NCBI GenBank assembly: GCA_905250075.1
Contig: CAJNOP010000009.1
Span: 3,119,581 to 3,183,580, forward strand
DNA: 64,000 bases
DNA from: Rotaria sp. Silwood1
Taxonomy: Eukaryota > Rotifera > Eurotatoria > Philodinida > Philodinidae
Reading direction: 5' to 3'
Positions 1 through 12,724 of this stretch are shown one piece after another. The stretch's first letter is position 1; the number at the start of each line of letters is the position of its first letter. The translations under genes were made by a program, and so were the position numbers. The notes under the pieces were generated by a model. It saw nothing but the letters and a program-made list of their open reading frames with translations. It was not told where the DNA came from and searched no databases.

Positions 1-710
1 ACGTAAAAAAGCTGTAATTTTGATTTTAACGTTTCTTCTGCAAATGCACAATAATGAATGAGCATCACTCGATTTATTTGCGTTCGTAAATTCTCTTCTT
101 TCTTACCTTTCAGTCAAGCATTTATTCTCTCCGATCATGATATGAATTCCTTCTTAAAATATGACAAAAAACACATAAAGCAGAAACCATTAGAAAGAAA
201 AAAGCTCATTGACGATTTCAATCTTTCGTCTACAGGCTGGCATTAATGACAGAGAATTTTTCATTTTTTTTCTTTCCTTCTGGCAATTGCTTGATTTTGG
301 TCTCGAAATCAGTAATAGCTGCATCTGATTGATACATGAATTCAACTAGACAGATTTAAAAAAAAACTATAAGACGGAGATGTAATATCTCAATTTTATT
401 TTTTGGGTTCGAGGAGTGCTTAATACTAGTGGCCTGACACATATGCGTTGTGTGGCTGTGCTATTTTTCAAGTTTTAGTAACTACCTGGTTCAATCATGG
501 CATATTTTTAAAGTATGAACTTTTTATTGGGACACTCTTGATTAAAGTTATTAGGATTCAAAGTCTAGTGAGCATACTTACCCATCAGTCGAGCACGAAA
601 CGCTTAAAATTCGGGTTGCAATGTTTTCGATATGTTTACCTCAAATGTTCATTGTAAACTCAAAGTATATTTTGACTATATTTTCAGTTTCTCAATTAAT
701 TGCATTTAGG
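1..710 (+). repeat. Diverged dispersed repeat, copy A
   Basis: This stretch is recognisably homologous, in the same orientation, to about 23676-24450. Shared landmarks in the same order include a pyrimidine-rich stretch near 90-115, a 'GTGGCCTGACA'-like block near 430, 'CATGGCATATTTT' followed by 'AAGTATGAA' near 497-520, and 'GTATATTTTGACTATATTT' near 665. Identity by eye is roughly 65-75% with small indels. No intact reading frame is shared, so it looks like an old non-coding dispersed repeat or a decayed element rather than a gene. The left edge may lie outside the window. Confidence 0.6.
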
Positions 711-2962
711 AATAGTTTTCGTGTATCTAAAAAGTCATCTGCACCAATCTTTTCTCATATCGAAACTTTTGCAATTTGTGAAGCCTCAAAGTGTGAATGG
801 TCAATCATTTTAAACTAATATTTCCTTAGAGGACTTCATGAGTTAAATTCAACACCATAAAAAACAAAATATTTTTTGCTTGAATTTTGAATTTTCATAT
901 CATTACTCAAGTTCTACAACTGAGGACAGTTTATTTCGTATTAATGAAATTTTAAAATATTGAGAAAAGAAAATTTTTAGCTCAGAAAAATCGAGCTACT
1001 ATCAGCTCAACAAAATTCATCTTTAAAACGATTGTTGTTTTACCTAAGTTCGAAAAATATCTACTGGAACTCATTATTAATATTCTTGCTCAAGAAAAAT
1101 CATTTGTGCGATTCAATTGTTCCAGGATGAAAGAGAAATTAAAGTTCTATCGATTGAGTTTCTAGCCAAAATTTCACAAGTTGCCCAGAACATATTATAG
1201 ATCTAATTCTTTACTAACAGGAGTAATAATAATAGCGTTTATCAAAGTCAACACATTTGCAACTCCTGTCACCGTAGTACAGTTAGTTCAATTGAAAAAT
1301 GCGTTGTTATTTGTGGATGGTCGAATACTCTAGTCCACCAACTTACTGGATGAGCCCCTAACGTCGCCCTCTCCTGTTTTTTTCTCTGTCCTGTTTCTGT
1401 CTCTTTTCTTCTCAGGTTAACAGACACACTTTCTGCTTTTCGTTTTTCTTCTCTCTTCTGTTGTGAAGTCATGTAAATGTGTATCGTGTGATGATTTATC
1501 GCATGATTCTCTACTTTTATACACATACAGTTCGTAGCTAACAATACATTGTTAAGCTCTTGCCTTGACTAAATATCTGTTTGAGTTGAAATCTGATAAA
1601 TATGTAACATTAACTATGGATAAATATTTGAGATAGATGGCAGTTTTTCTTCTATTGACATTACACAATTTGACTATGACATCGATCTCCGAATGAGAAA
1701 TGTTATCTTCTTGAGTATCTAATTTTTACTTTGGCACTTGTCGACAGTTCATTTTTCCAGTTAGGATGTTCCACAAAAGCGATGAAAACTTTTTACTGAT
1801 TGTGTGCTTCAAAAATATTCTATTTATTGTAAAAGACAAGTTAAATTGATGAAAATGACTTCGTCAATGTGAAAGTCAGTTTCACATCAGAAGACCTGCA
1901 TTACAAAAGTGCACCAAACTCCATTTACAGAGAAGCGTTAAAAAAACGAACTTTACTTTCACCTTGTAAAATGTGAGATCGAGATTAAAATTGGAACTTA
2001 AAAATTTGATAGAATCTGACTGACGTTTGCAGAGTGAGCTTGGGAAAACTGAACAATTGATGTTTAATCCGATTATTCTACTTGTTCGAAGAATGAAGAC
2101 GCAACTGAATTGTGTAAAATGAAAAACAAATAAAAGAACTCTTAGACGTTGGAATCAATACTCAAACGAGAAGAAGAGAATAGATATAGTGACAACCAAT
2201 AATTTTTTTGCACCTGTGCCATTTAATATGAGAATGATTTCAGTACTCTAAGCCATTGATAAAAGAGAATAACATTGAAAGATCTCGATACGAGTTTTAT
2301 CGTGAACGACTTTATTATTCGTAGATTAGAAATTCTTGGGCATAGAAGGCGAAAAAGTATCGTTCGAAAGAATTTCAAGTTGGAACGAGTTCCGACTAGA
2401 AATGAAAGTACTGACCGAATAAGAAGTAATACAATGTTGGCTCATACTTATTCATATACAGAAAGTACGATCAGCATTGATTTCAGAAATACCAATTATA
2501 ATATTTAGTAACTAATTATATACCTTGTATCCCTTTATAGATAGTGTCAGTGTAAGTTTCGATCTCCTCTTCATCCACACCCCACCCCACACTCACACCT
2601 CCTCTACACACACACGTGTAGGCACATCCATCCACACCCAATAAGACAAAACCGTATTTTCGTTTAGAAAAATATCAATATATTAAAAGCCAAGAATAAT
2701 AGTATATTCTGTTGTTAGCCACTATGATTAGATATAGTTATTTCAAAAATGAGAATAAACTGGTGATGCAAGGAGAAAATATTGAAGAAAAAAAAATGTA
2801 TTCTGATTTCTGGATGTTCTTGTAGTTTGCCATCATAGTTCACAACTGGAAAATTAAGACAGATCTGTTTTTTTTTTCAGTAAGTTTATCGATGAGCTTC
2901 AATGTTTTTATTGTTAAAAACTAATGCCAACAAAAAAAGCAATAACATGCCATGCATTGCGT
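711..2962. other. Intergenic, no gene recognised
   Basis: AT-rich sequence with only short unconvincing open frames. It contains a C/A-rich simple stretch at about 2574-2642 made of ACACTCACAC-like and CCATCCACACCC-like motifs. The same kind of G/T-rich (or C/A-rich) motif recurs elsewhere in the window. Confidence 0.6.
2907..2912 (-). terminator. Polyadenylation signal AATAAA of the TIR gene
   Basis: TTTATT on the plus strand reads AATAAA on the minus strand, about 50 bp past the stop codon of the TIR/SAM gene, which is a normal distance for a compact invertebrate 3' UTR. Confidence 0.5.
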
Positions 2963-5900
2963 TTAAAACGATGTGGATTCATTTGAATACTTCGCTGTTT
3001 CATTCAGGAATCGTGTATAAACTGCTATGGGAAGTGTTTGCTTATATCGTTTTTCTAGTTCAATATTTAGACGATCGAACATGGACCAAAATTCTTTTTG
3101 CAGCCTACATCGCTCCGAAAACTCATAAAGCTGTTCGCCATTCATATTTTCAGTTAATAAAATAATTATATCCAAGTTTTTGTCGAAGAGAAAATCTCGG
3201 ACGTGCTGTTCAGACCATAGTACAATTGGAATTTGTTTGTATTCAGTTGAGATAAAATTAGCACGATTAAGTAACTTTGAGATCGATGATGCAGTTATAC
3301 AAGCAGTTTGTAATATGGGATCATTGACAATAGGTTCTGTCCTAGCATGATACATCACAAAATGAAATGTATCTTTGTCAAAAAATCTATTGCGAAATAG
3401 TTACAATACCTGTTCATTTTTGTGGTTTGTTTAGTCGTTTCTTTTGTAGACTGATATCGTTCAATCTCAGCTATTAACAAGCTCATACTCTTTTCAAAAT
3501 CGTGTTTTCCAAAATTAATATACAATTTTCCGGCAACTATGAATCCAAGCCAATCGTCTAATTCAACTTCTCTCATTTTTAGTGGAATAATTGTTTTCTT
3601 TCGATCACGTGCATATTCGGCTTCATTACGGCAAGTTTCGCTTTGTTTATATGTTTCAGACATACATATGAGAATTATTTTCGATTTTTCAATTGCCTGT
3701 GCCATTGCTTGACATAAGGAACCACTCATTTCATTTTCATCTAACCATACTCGATAATGGCACTGTTCTATTAAATACTTGAATATTTTACGTACTAATG
3801 GCTTATCACCCCAACTATAGCTGATCATGAAATCAAATTGTGTATTCTCGCTTGTTGTTTTTTCTTGATATTGCTTTTTAAATTCATTTTCCTTTTCTAA
3901 TTTCCAGAGAACACCATCTGCTGCTTTTTTCAGACCAGGATTTGTCGTTTTATTCTTATCTTCAGCAAGTTTTCGAATATGATCCATAAATGCTTGATTG
4001 TTTTGCAATACCTGTGCTGCTTTCGTATTGAAAGACATCGTAAAAAAGCATTCTAAAGCCAATTGTTCTACGGTTTCGGTTGATTTTTTAGTATTTGTGT
4101 ATAGTACTTGTCTGCCTTTTGGAATTGCAAGATTGTCAAAAAAATTCGTGGCTGATTCGTCATCGATACTCAATATGGATTTTAGCAGGGTTGTTTTGCA
4201 CCGCGACTTTTCCATGGCGACTTCCATTAACAGTTCTAAGCCGTTATGTAGAAGACAGTCAGGTTTCAATTGATTGAATTGTAGAAATGCTGTAAAAAAA
4301 ATCCGAAGGAATCATTCACATGTCATAAACCATTTTGCAGAGACTATCTTTTAGGTTGAAATGTTCCGAGTCTTCAACATAGTACTTCATTCATGTGCAC
4401 CTATACATCTGTTTGAAAAATATTCTTCATACTATTTTCTACATCGTGTGAAGATGTGTTTTTTTATCTTTAGCAATGATAAGAAAATATCGAATTGAGT
4501 TTCTCGGTTTTCTGATGCAATACGATTCTTAATGAGTGGTATGCCTTAGATTCTTTTAGATACATCAAAGAAAAAAAAATACTAGACAGAGCACATTGTT
4601 ATATTCTTTGAAATTAAAAATATATTGACTTTTGACACGCTTCAGTTTTTTAGGATATTAAATGAAGTTTTGGGTTTATAATAGGTTTGAAATCTGAAAG
4701 TCTAAAACATTCTGCTTGCTCCCTCGTGACCTGGTCTCTTGGCAATATTCTTACAAATCATGGCAAATATCTCAACATGATGTTATTGTTACTCTGTTTA
4801 AGATATGTTACCAACGTGACGTTGATTCTCTTTTATGGCTAAAGAAGATCCATCATTGTTTATAATTTAATGCTGCAGGAGTTACACTGAAAATATGTTG
4901 AAAATTTTGTGTTCTTTTCACCTTCAGATTTGCAGATTTCGTTAGATTTCACATATGTTAGTTTATCTTCAATCGATTGAGAATATTGAACTCTACGAAA
5001 AAGTCACGTGATTTTGTTGTAAGACAGTTTTTTTTAAAATTCTATTGGTGTTAGTGATACAGATCTCGATGTATGATCTTTATGGTGGCGTCATGAATGA
5101 TGATATATAATATGTGATCTCATTTTGTGATCGGAATAGTTTAATCGCACTGAATAATTTAATCTCAAATTATTCTACTAGAATTCTTGTTATTAGTTTT
5201 GGTTTTTCAGAGAACTCAATATGGAACAAAATCAAATTTATCATTGATGTAACACAAATAATCTTCAACACATAATGAGCTAAAAGGTACCAAGAACATG
5301 CTGCCATCGTTTTAGTAATACACTCCTTAGAGTATATTTGCTTTCAGTCTGTGAAATAGTGAATTGGCATTCGATAACTGTTACTTGTCAAAGTATCGAT
5401 TCACCGAATACTGATAGTAAACTTTTGAAATAAAGTTCATGTTTGTTCATTAAAAATATTCGGTTATACCAATAGGAAGATACTACTGCAGGCAGCTTTC
5501 GTGAACAAACATTATGGCATGATTCACGGCATGTTTACTTTCTCTAGATTGCCGCACTCTTGAAAAAACACTGCATGTTGATGAACAGATCTCGGAAGAG
5601 TAAATGACTGATGAAATTCATCGGAAAGATCCTCAGAATCGGTTCGACTACATTGGATTCAAAAGAATTAAGGACCTTCTTTTGTTCAGGACTCCGACCA
5701 CTACAAACTATCGAAATCAGATTATGCATTGATCAAATTCTGAAAGTCACAAACCTGAAAGTCGAAGAAGTGATCGAATTTTCAGGAATTCGATAGAATC
5801 AAATAGAGTATCTTCGACTTCCTAGGTCGAGTGACCCAGCCATCCGAACTGATAATACTATTTGATTTACTGTATGATTTCTGTAAAATCGAAAGTCTTG

Positions 5901-7648
5901 AAACTCAATGAGAATGATCGATTACGATCGAGCGAGAATAATACGAACTGGCACGAAAAAAGGTTTAGCCATTTGAAAAGTCTACTGCGTGCTTAGTCTT
6001 ATGCAACAATTAATACTAATATCTAAGTTCAAATATTGATTCAGTCACCAATACCCTACTTGATAGAGCTTGTTCGAAACTTACCTTTGAGTGTTGTCAA
6101 CAATGTTATCAAATCTCTTAAACGTAAGAGACCTTGTATTTCACCAATTGCTGCCTCTTGATTAACAATACGTATGGAAGTTATTAATGTTGAAATTATT
6201 TCTTTCGTAAAGCTTACTTCATTTTTAATATCTTTTTCATCTAGTAATAATGCCAAAACGTTATAAATACATAATTTAATTGGATTATCATTTTTTATTT
6301 GATTCATTAATTGCAATAATATTTTTTTCATTTCAGTATTATGTTTTACTTCCGCAAGACAATCTCCATCGGTATTAATGAACATTAGAATTAACTGTAA
6401 TATTGTCCACGTAACGAATGTAATTGTCAAAGTTTCAGTCGTATTTTCATAGTAGTTATCATCCCATCGAAATGGTATTGTACCATAATCATTATCACTA
6501 TCATTTTTTATGAGACCTTCCAAAATATATGAGTCAGAAAACCAAGGTAGTACCATTTTAATTATTGGCAAATATTCATCTTTCAATTCAAAGTTGTGTA
6601 CTGGTCTTTGCAGTGGCCTGAATGCACTTTCTGTTGTAAGTTGCATATTCACGAGATTAGTAATCAAATATTTAATTACATTTGGTCTAAAATGAATATC
6701 ATGGTCTTTTCCTATTACTTCTGTTGTCGGTAATAATTCTTTCAACAGGTTTTCATATTTTGGTAACCAAAAATGGCTGCAAAACTCCTTTCGAAACTCT
6801 TCCGTGTAAAGAATATTATCAATAATAAAATTAAAAATATCAAATAATAAAAGTCTATCATAGTCACTTGTTGATGTACTGTTAAGTCGTTTCACTGCTG
6901 CTACATAACCATCAACACAATGTGATGAAGTCACATAGTTAACAACTGCATGAAAAAGTAGCTGATTATCTTCGTCATATTCTAGATTTGATAATTCATC
7001 TTTTTTCATAAAGTACAATTGTGAAGCCATCATGTTACCGCGTTGAATTAAAAGCTCAATGAGTTTTCCCAAAATATGTTGGTAATTTTCCATGAATTGC
7101 CAACTGTCATATTGCATAAATTTCAAGAATGACTCATTTAATGGAATTATTTCCCGATACAAAGTTTCTCGTATCATCAATCTTGGATCATCATCTTCAT
7201 TATTAGCATCATCACTATGATGCTCATTGCTCTCATTGTCCAAATCCTCGTTGAACACTGATTTCAATACATTAGAGATAAACTTAAGACAGTTTTCCAT
7301 TAAAATAAATTCATCGTTAGACAAAGTACCACCAGTTAAAACAAATTTTTCAGTAAGTTCAACTAATCGTTTGTAAACTAGTGAAACAATACGATGTGTC
7401 AGATGTGAGAATCCATCGTCAGACTGTAACGACTGGATTTGTGCCAGTGACTGGATAATTTCAGCACTTGTATTTGGAGAAAACAGTTCTGCATATTGAT
7501 CAAATAAAAACTTGAATTCATTCGAAGATAGTCTTTCAGTATGTTTATTGGGAATGGATTCCATCACTTCATTAGATGGAGGTAACGATGACATAATGCC
7601 AACTGTATCTGGAAGTAAAGACGAATGAAATTGAAACCATTCAAACAT
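2963..7648 (-). CDS. Helical-repeat + TIR + SAM-like domain protein (SARM1-like parts)
   Basis: Three exons join in frame: 7648-6085, 4289-3410 and 3341-2963, giving 940 aa. Intron 1 (4290-6084) has GTAAGT and TTTTTTTACAG borders in phase 1. Intron 2 (3342-3409) has GTATTG and TGCTAG borders in phase 2. Residues 1 to ~660 are helical and acidic in places, plausibly ARM/HEAT-like. A TIR domain spans about 673-798, from FDFMISYSWGD to a final LLIAEIERY. Its SETCRNEAEYA segment puts Glu744 where the catalytic Glu of SARM1-type NADase TIRs lies. After TIR, about 857-924 resembles a SAM domain (VLWSEQHVRDFL, NGEQLYEF). SARM1 has ARM-SAM-SAM-TIR, so the order differs here. A likely role is cytosolic signalling or NAD+ hydrolysis; NADase activity is inferred only. 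The start is ambiguous: a CTTCCAG acceptor at 7609-7610 precedes a second ATG at 7594, which would give 922 aa. Confidence 0.85.
4290..6084 (-). other. Long intron 1 of the TIR/SAM gene
   Basis: 1,795 bp, far longer than the gene's other intron (68 bp). It has canonical borders, and removing it joins LTTLK to AFLQFNQ in frame. No gene or clear mobile element is visible inside; the two overlapping ~60-codon open frames near 5.6-5.8 kb show no recognisable protein. Confidence 0.7.
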
Positions 7649-10600
7649 TTCATGAGATATTTATTTCAACTGATCAACTGTTTTGATCTGTCTCCTCAAA
7701 CATTTAATCTGTACAAATGATATGGTCGAATATTTTTTTTCCACAAAACAAACAATAAAACAATAGTACTAATTTTGTTAAACAATTTTTTTAAACAAAG
7801 TGCTCAAGACCCAGCAAAGGCTCTTCGTTCTGTTTGTCGTTTTCCCACATCATCATACTACTGATTTTTATTTAGTTATCTTGCGTTCACGTATATCGAG
7901 AAACAAAAATACAAAACTGACTACCAAATTTACTAAAAAATGAATGCATTTATCTATACGAAAAGATTGAAGAAAGACACTATTGTACCATGCGTATATA
8001 GCATAATCTACTTAATCAAAAAAGAAGAATTTAGTGAAAAAATATTATTGACACACTTTATATCATTTCAATTAGTAAAGAGAACGATGTTATAAGACAG
8101 CAACAAAAACCTATAGATAGTTTGCACTACTTACATTATTGAAGAAAACTATTAGATGTTGAATGAAAGTGCAAAGCAGAGTGGTACTACGCGTTGAAAG
8201 TATTATTACACTACTTACTATTGACTCATAAAAACATTGTCCTAGAGCACTACTTTTTTCTTCTACTTAAAATATCTATAATATGAAGAAAATCACAGAA
8301 AAAAACCAAACCCAACAGCAGTAATCAAGCATTAGTGTAGATAGTGCCTACGTCAAGATAAATATTTGGATGTGCAGTGTGGGTTTGCGAGCAAAATCAA
8401 TCAATAGCCATAGCACGTTAAAAAATAGATTCAATGCAGACAAAATATACCTTCATGCTTGACTGCTGATCATTATATCTATCGTGCACGCTTGTTATTT
8501 TGTTAGTTACTTTTTCTATCCATTCTGCTGCAATATATTTTGCCTAATCGTCATAAAATACAGCCGAAGAATAAATTGTCGTTATGTAAAGACGAAACAC
8601 ATGATGTAGTTCGATCAGCAGGGACGTTTTGATGATTGCTTTCGCTTTTTAGCTTATTAGCTATCTTTAGGTTTACTCGAATACATTTCAAAGCACATTT
8701 TTAAAAATGTTGCTCTTTATGGTTTTACTCACACTTTTCATGCATTGATCAAAACGCTAATCATGCGTTGCTAAATATCTCTGTGTGGTTATTTAGAAAA
8801 TTTCGTATTAGATTTCCTTGCATATCAAATATCGAATAGAAAACAATTTGATGTAACAGTTCCAGACGAGAACATTCAAAAATTGGTAATCGAAACTCGA
8901 TTTTTTTAATCACCATTGACATTATTCAATTAAGTTGAAATGATGACGGAATTATCGCATGTCAACAAAACTCTTCTTCATTTCGATTATAGAAACAGTT
9001 GTTAGTAATGATTGACTATTTTGAGTTTTCTGCAAGTGTCATTTGATCTGTAAGAAAGAATTACTTTTTTTTTTGACTTAACGATAAATTAAACGACGCT
9101 TGATTCGTCTTTACTGTTCAGTCGGCAGTATTTATTATACTATCGTAAATTTTTATCAAATCATCAGCGAGCTTTCATTCGAAGAGAACTTCGTATCGAT
9201 AATGAATGCTAGTTCTTTCATACATGGTACTAATATTATGGAATGACATAGTTCAGGTTTTTGAAGGTCAATACATTCAATACCATGTCTACCTCGTGCT
9301 CATTCTCCAGTCCCGTTTACCTACACTTAAATCAGTATTGAGACACTATTTAACTTCTTGTAGAATTTAGTATACAAAATTCATTTAGTTCTAATATTCT
9401 GTATACTATTCACGTAGCTAGAAAAACGGTTTCGAAGTCATTTCAATGTATTGAAATCAAATTCGGGTGAAAAAGTGTTAATATTTGTTGAACTAAAACG
9501 AAGAAAAAATCAATGTGTTAAAACAGGCTCAAACACAATTTAATCCATTTGGATGCATTTTGAGAAAAAATATATCGTGTTTAACATGTAAAACTATTAA
9601 AGATTTGACATTTTATGAGCTTGATCAAGAACATATGAATCAATTAGATCGTAAGAAAGATCTAAATTGAGAATACGAAAACAAAAAAGATAACGACAAT
9701 CAATAGAGTGAATGTAGTGAAGGATGCATAAAAACATTACGAGGAGTCGAAGGCATTCAATATATCTGAGTTTGAGTAATGAATGAGGATATGGGTTTTC
9801 TTTGCATTCTCACTCACGCGTAGCGATTCTACTTGAGATACCAATACATCTTGAGTCAAAATGGCATATATTTTGCCGTGGAATCTGGACACACTTTGTC
9901 GGGTCTTCTCTATCAGGCGTAGGTATAGGTGGATAGATGAGTGTAGGTGAGTGTGTGAGTGGAGAGGTGGGAGTGAGAGCGAGCGTTGGCAAAGGGAAGT
10001 ATCTGTGGATGGAAGATCTGTAAAAACAAACACCCATCTACTCTGGCTCTCAATCTAATAATCTATGCATCCAACCATCCACCCACACCAGCGATATTTT
10101 CGGATTACAAAGCCTATTTTTCAACATTCACTTCTTGAATGTAGCAACATTCTGTTGTTAGATTATTTTGGTCTTTGTTGTGGATACTCATCAATTTCAC
10201 AAAATAGGTACATTGAATGTTGATGAAAGACGTGAATAGATCTTTTTATTTACGTGTGGAATCTTTTTTTTCTCGTTCTTCTCCAGCAATCTTTTTTACA
10301 ATTGTGTTTTCAAGGGTCAATAGTTTTTTGCATTTCTTTTGAAAGTTTTCTCATCTAGTGGACGACGAAAGATCAATACAGAAAAAATTGACAATCAGTT
10401 AAAAATGAGCAGACAAAAGGCACTAGTGCTTCGTTTCTATCATTTCTAAGTTATGTTGGCACAGTTTTAAGTGTCGGTGTGAACGAAAGTGTAAGGTAAC
10501 TCACGAGTACACCCATACTTTATGCATCGATAGGATAAAAATACGCGTTCGACTAGTCGAATGTTTGAGTTTATGAACCAAAATATAAATTGTATGTCAT

Positions 10601-12724
10601 TTGGACTACGCGTTTTCTTTTCTCTGAGCAGAGACTGACAAGGTGAATATTCTACTGATTTGAAACCAAAAAGCTAAGCATCACTGAAATCGATATCTCT
10701 ATTTCAATATATTTGTTAATAATAATGCAGCGACATTCGAGTTTTTGTATTTATAAAGATCGGCGACATTTTTATTGTCTCTATGCATGCACAAAAGATT
10801 TCAGCTTTTTACACATATTGAAAATCATTATAAAAAACTTCATTAACAACTGTAATCACATATCAAATAAAATGTACTTGATGTATTAATTGAATTTTGC
10901 TTGAAAGCTACAGATAATTGCAAGAAAAAGGAATCATTTTTAATCATTCTTTTTTACCTTTTCTTGTATAGACAGCTAAAAAAAACAAAAGAAACCAAGA
11001 AACAATATTGCATTTTTTCTATCAATCCATCCACAAAAAATACCAATGGAATGTTTTCTTTTTTTTTCTCATTGTACATATTGACAAAAAGCGATCTGCG
11101 CAACCATATGAACAGAAACTTATTATTAATTAAGAACTGAATATATATGTACAATTTCTAAACAAAGGGCTATGATATTGAGAGCTGAATGAATGTCCAT
11201 AGTATATCTGATATAATATCACTTTTTTGAACTGCTACAATACATGTGAGCTTCATGTTCTTTGGAAATAGTTGATTCTTCAAACGATAGTATTATTTGC
11301 AGGTCAATATTTCCTCGTGTTATCGATAGCAAGACAGTCGATACATCATTGCTCATCTCGTAGCTTTAACTTTGTTAGTCACGTACCATGTTCTTTGGCT
11401 CAATCATGCCGTTCTTTATATTATAATGTATCAAATAAACACCAAAACAAGTGTCTTCTTGTAGCTGATGGCAATATTCATTAATTGGCAAAGCAACCCT
11501 TTTGTCGCACTCAACAACGAAATTTGGTTATTTTTTTCGCTTTCACCATGCTGATATAAGGAAGCAAGAACAACCTCTCATTCTTTCTTAGGTAGCTAAT
11601 TAATACATACAGTAGATTCAATTACGAATACCTCATTTGATGAATACATAGGAGTTTCTTTTTTTTCGAAAAGAATGTTTTTCGTAAAATTCAGTTTCGT
11701 TTCGACGTTCTTGAAAACTAATTGAAAATCTTTTTATTTTCATTTTATTTCATGATTGAATTGAATTCTGAGCTGTTGACGCTGTTTATTTTCAACCGAT
11801 TGCTGAACGGCACGCTTTTGTCCAATCTCAGTTATCTTCCATTTTTTTGTCGGCGAAATCTCATTACATAATGCATGCAGCAATTTTTTTAAAATTTATC
11901 GAGTAAAAGAAAAACCCATCTGGAACTATCACAAATGGTATTTACATCACGTACACCAACGGTAGTTCGCGTCGGTAAACAATTATTACTCGGATGCATC
12001 CACTGCAAATTTTCTCAATTACATGTCTATTAATATATATTTCAACTAGGAAAAGCAAAAATTTACTCCTGCAAGGAAAATCAGCTATGGTTCTGTTCAA
12101 GTGAAACGACTCAGTCTATTGAAGAGATTGCATGGAGAGTCAAATCAACCAAACGACATTCAGAGGCAAACAATACGTCCTTCCACCCAAGCGCACGGAA
12201 CTAGCTGGCCAAGAAGTTATCATGAGGAACCAATTCGACCGTTGAATGATCAGAGCAAGACTATACGCTCAGCAGGACATACGCAACAGATAATATCGAA
12301 AATCGAGCGATCAATACAGAACAAAAGAAGTATTCATATGTGGCAAGAATACTAGTCCATCGATCGACGTAAACTGCTTTCTACATTTGAATAGATAGAT
12401 ATTTTTTTTTTATTCGTTAGAAAAGAGTAAATAAAAATTATTCTTAAAAGAACTAGAGTATTTTTATCTTCTCGCAAATATTTCTTTACCTTTTACAAAC
12501 GCTGTCATCTTCATGTGGACTTGTGCGAAATAAAATAACATGTAACTATGTAAACGGCGAACAGGGACTAAAAATACAAAATGAGTTAATCTATCATAAT
12601 AATGCTTCGCTGATAATTATAATGAAAATGTCGATATTTTTTTATACGGAACATATACAATCGACCCTATTTGAAGGAAAATTTTATTTTGATATGATTT
12701 ATTTTCCAGTTGAATGCTGTGTAT
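7649..12724. other. Intergenic, no gene recognised
   Basis: About 5 kb of AT-rich sequence. G/T-rich simple motifs (GTGAGTGTGTGAGTGG-like) occur near 9930-9985, with a C/A-rich stretch at about 10067-10090. An 84-codon open frame at 12101-12355 lies upstream of the NHL gene. It has no recognisable domain and no splice sites that would join it to that gene in frame, so it is not called. Confidence 0.55.

Noticed and set aside
12101..12355. 84-codon frame upstream of the NHL gene
   Set aside because: No start context, domain or in-frame splice link to the exon at 12725.
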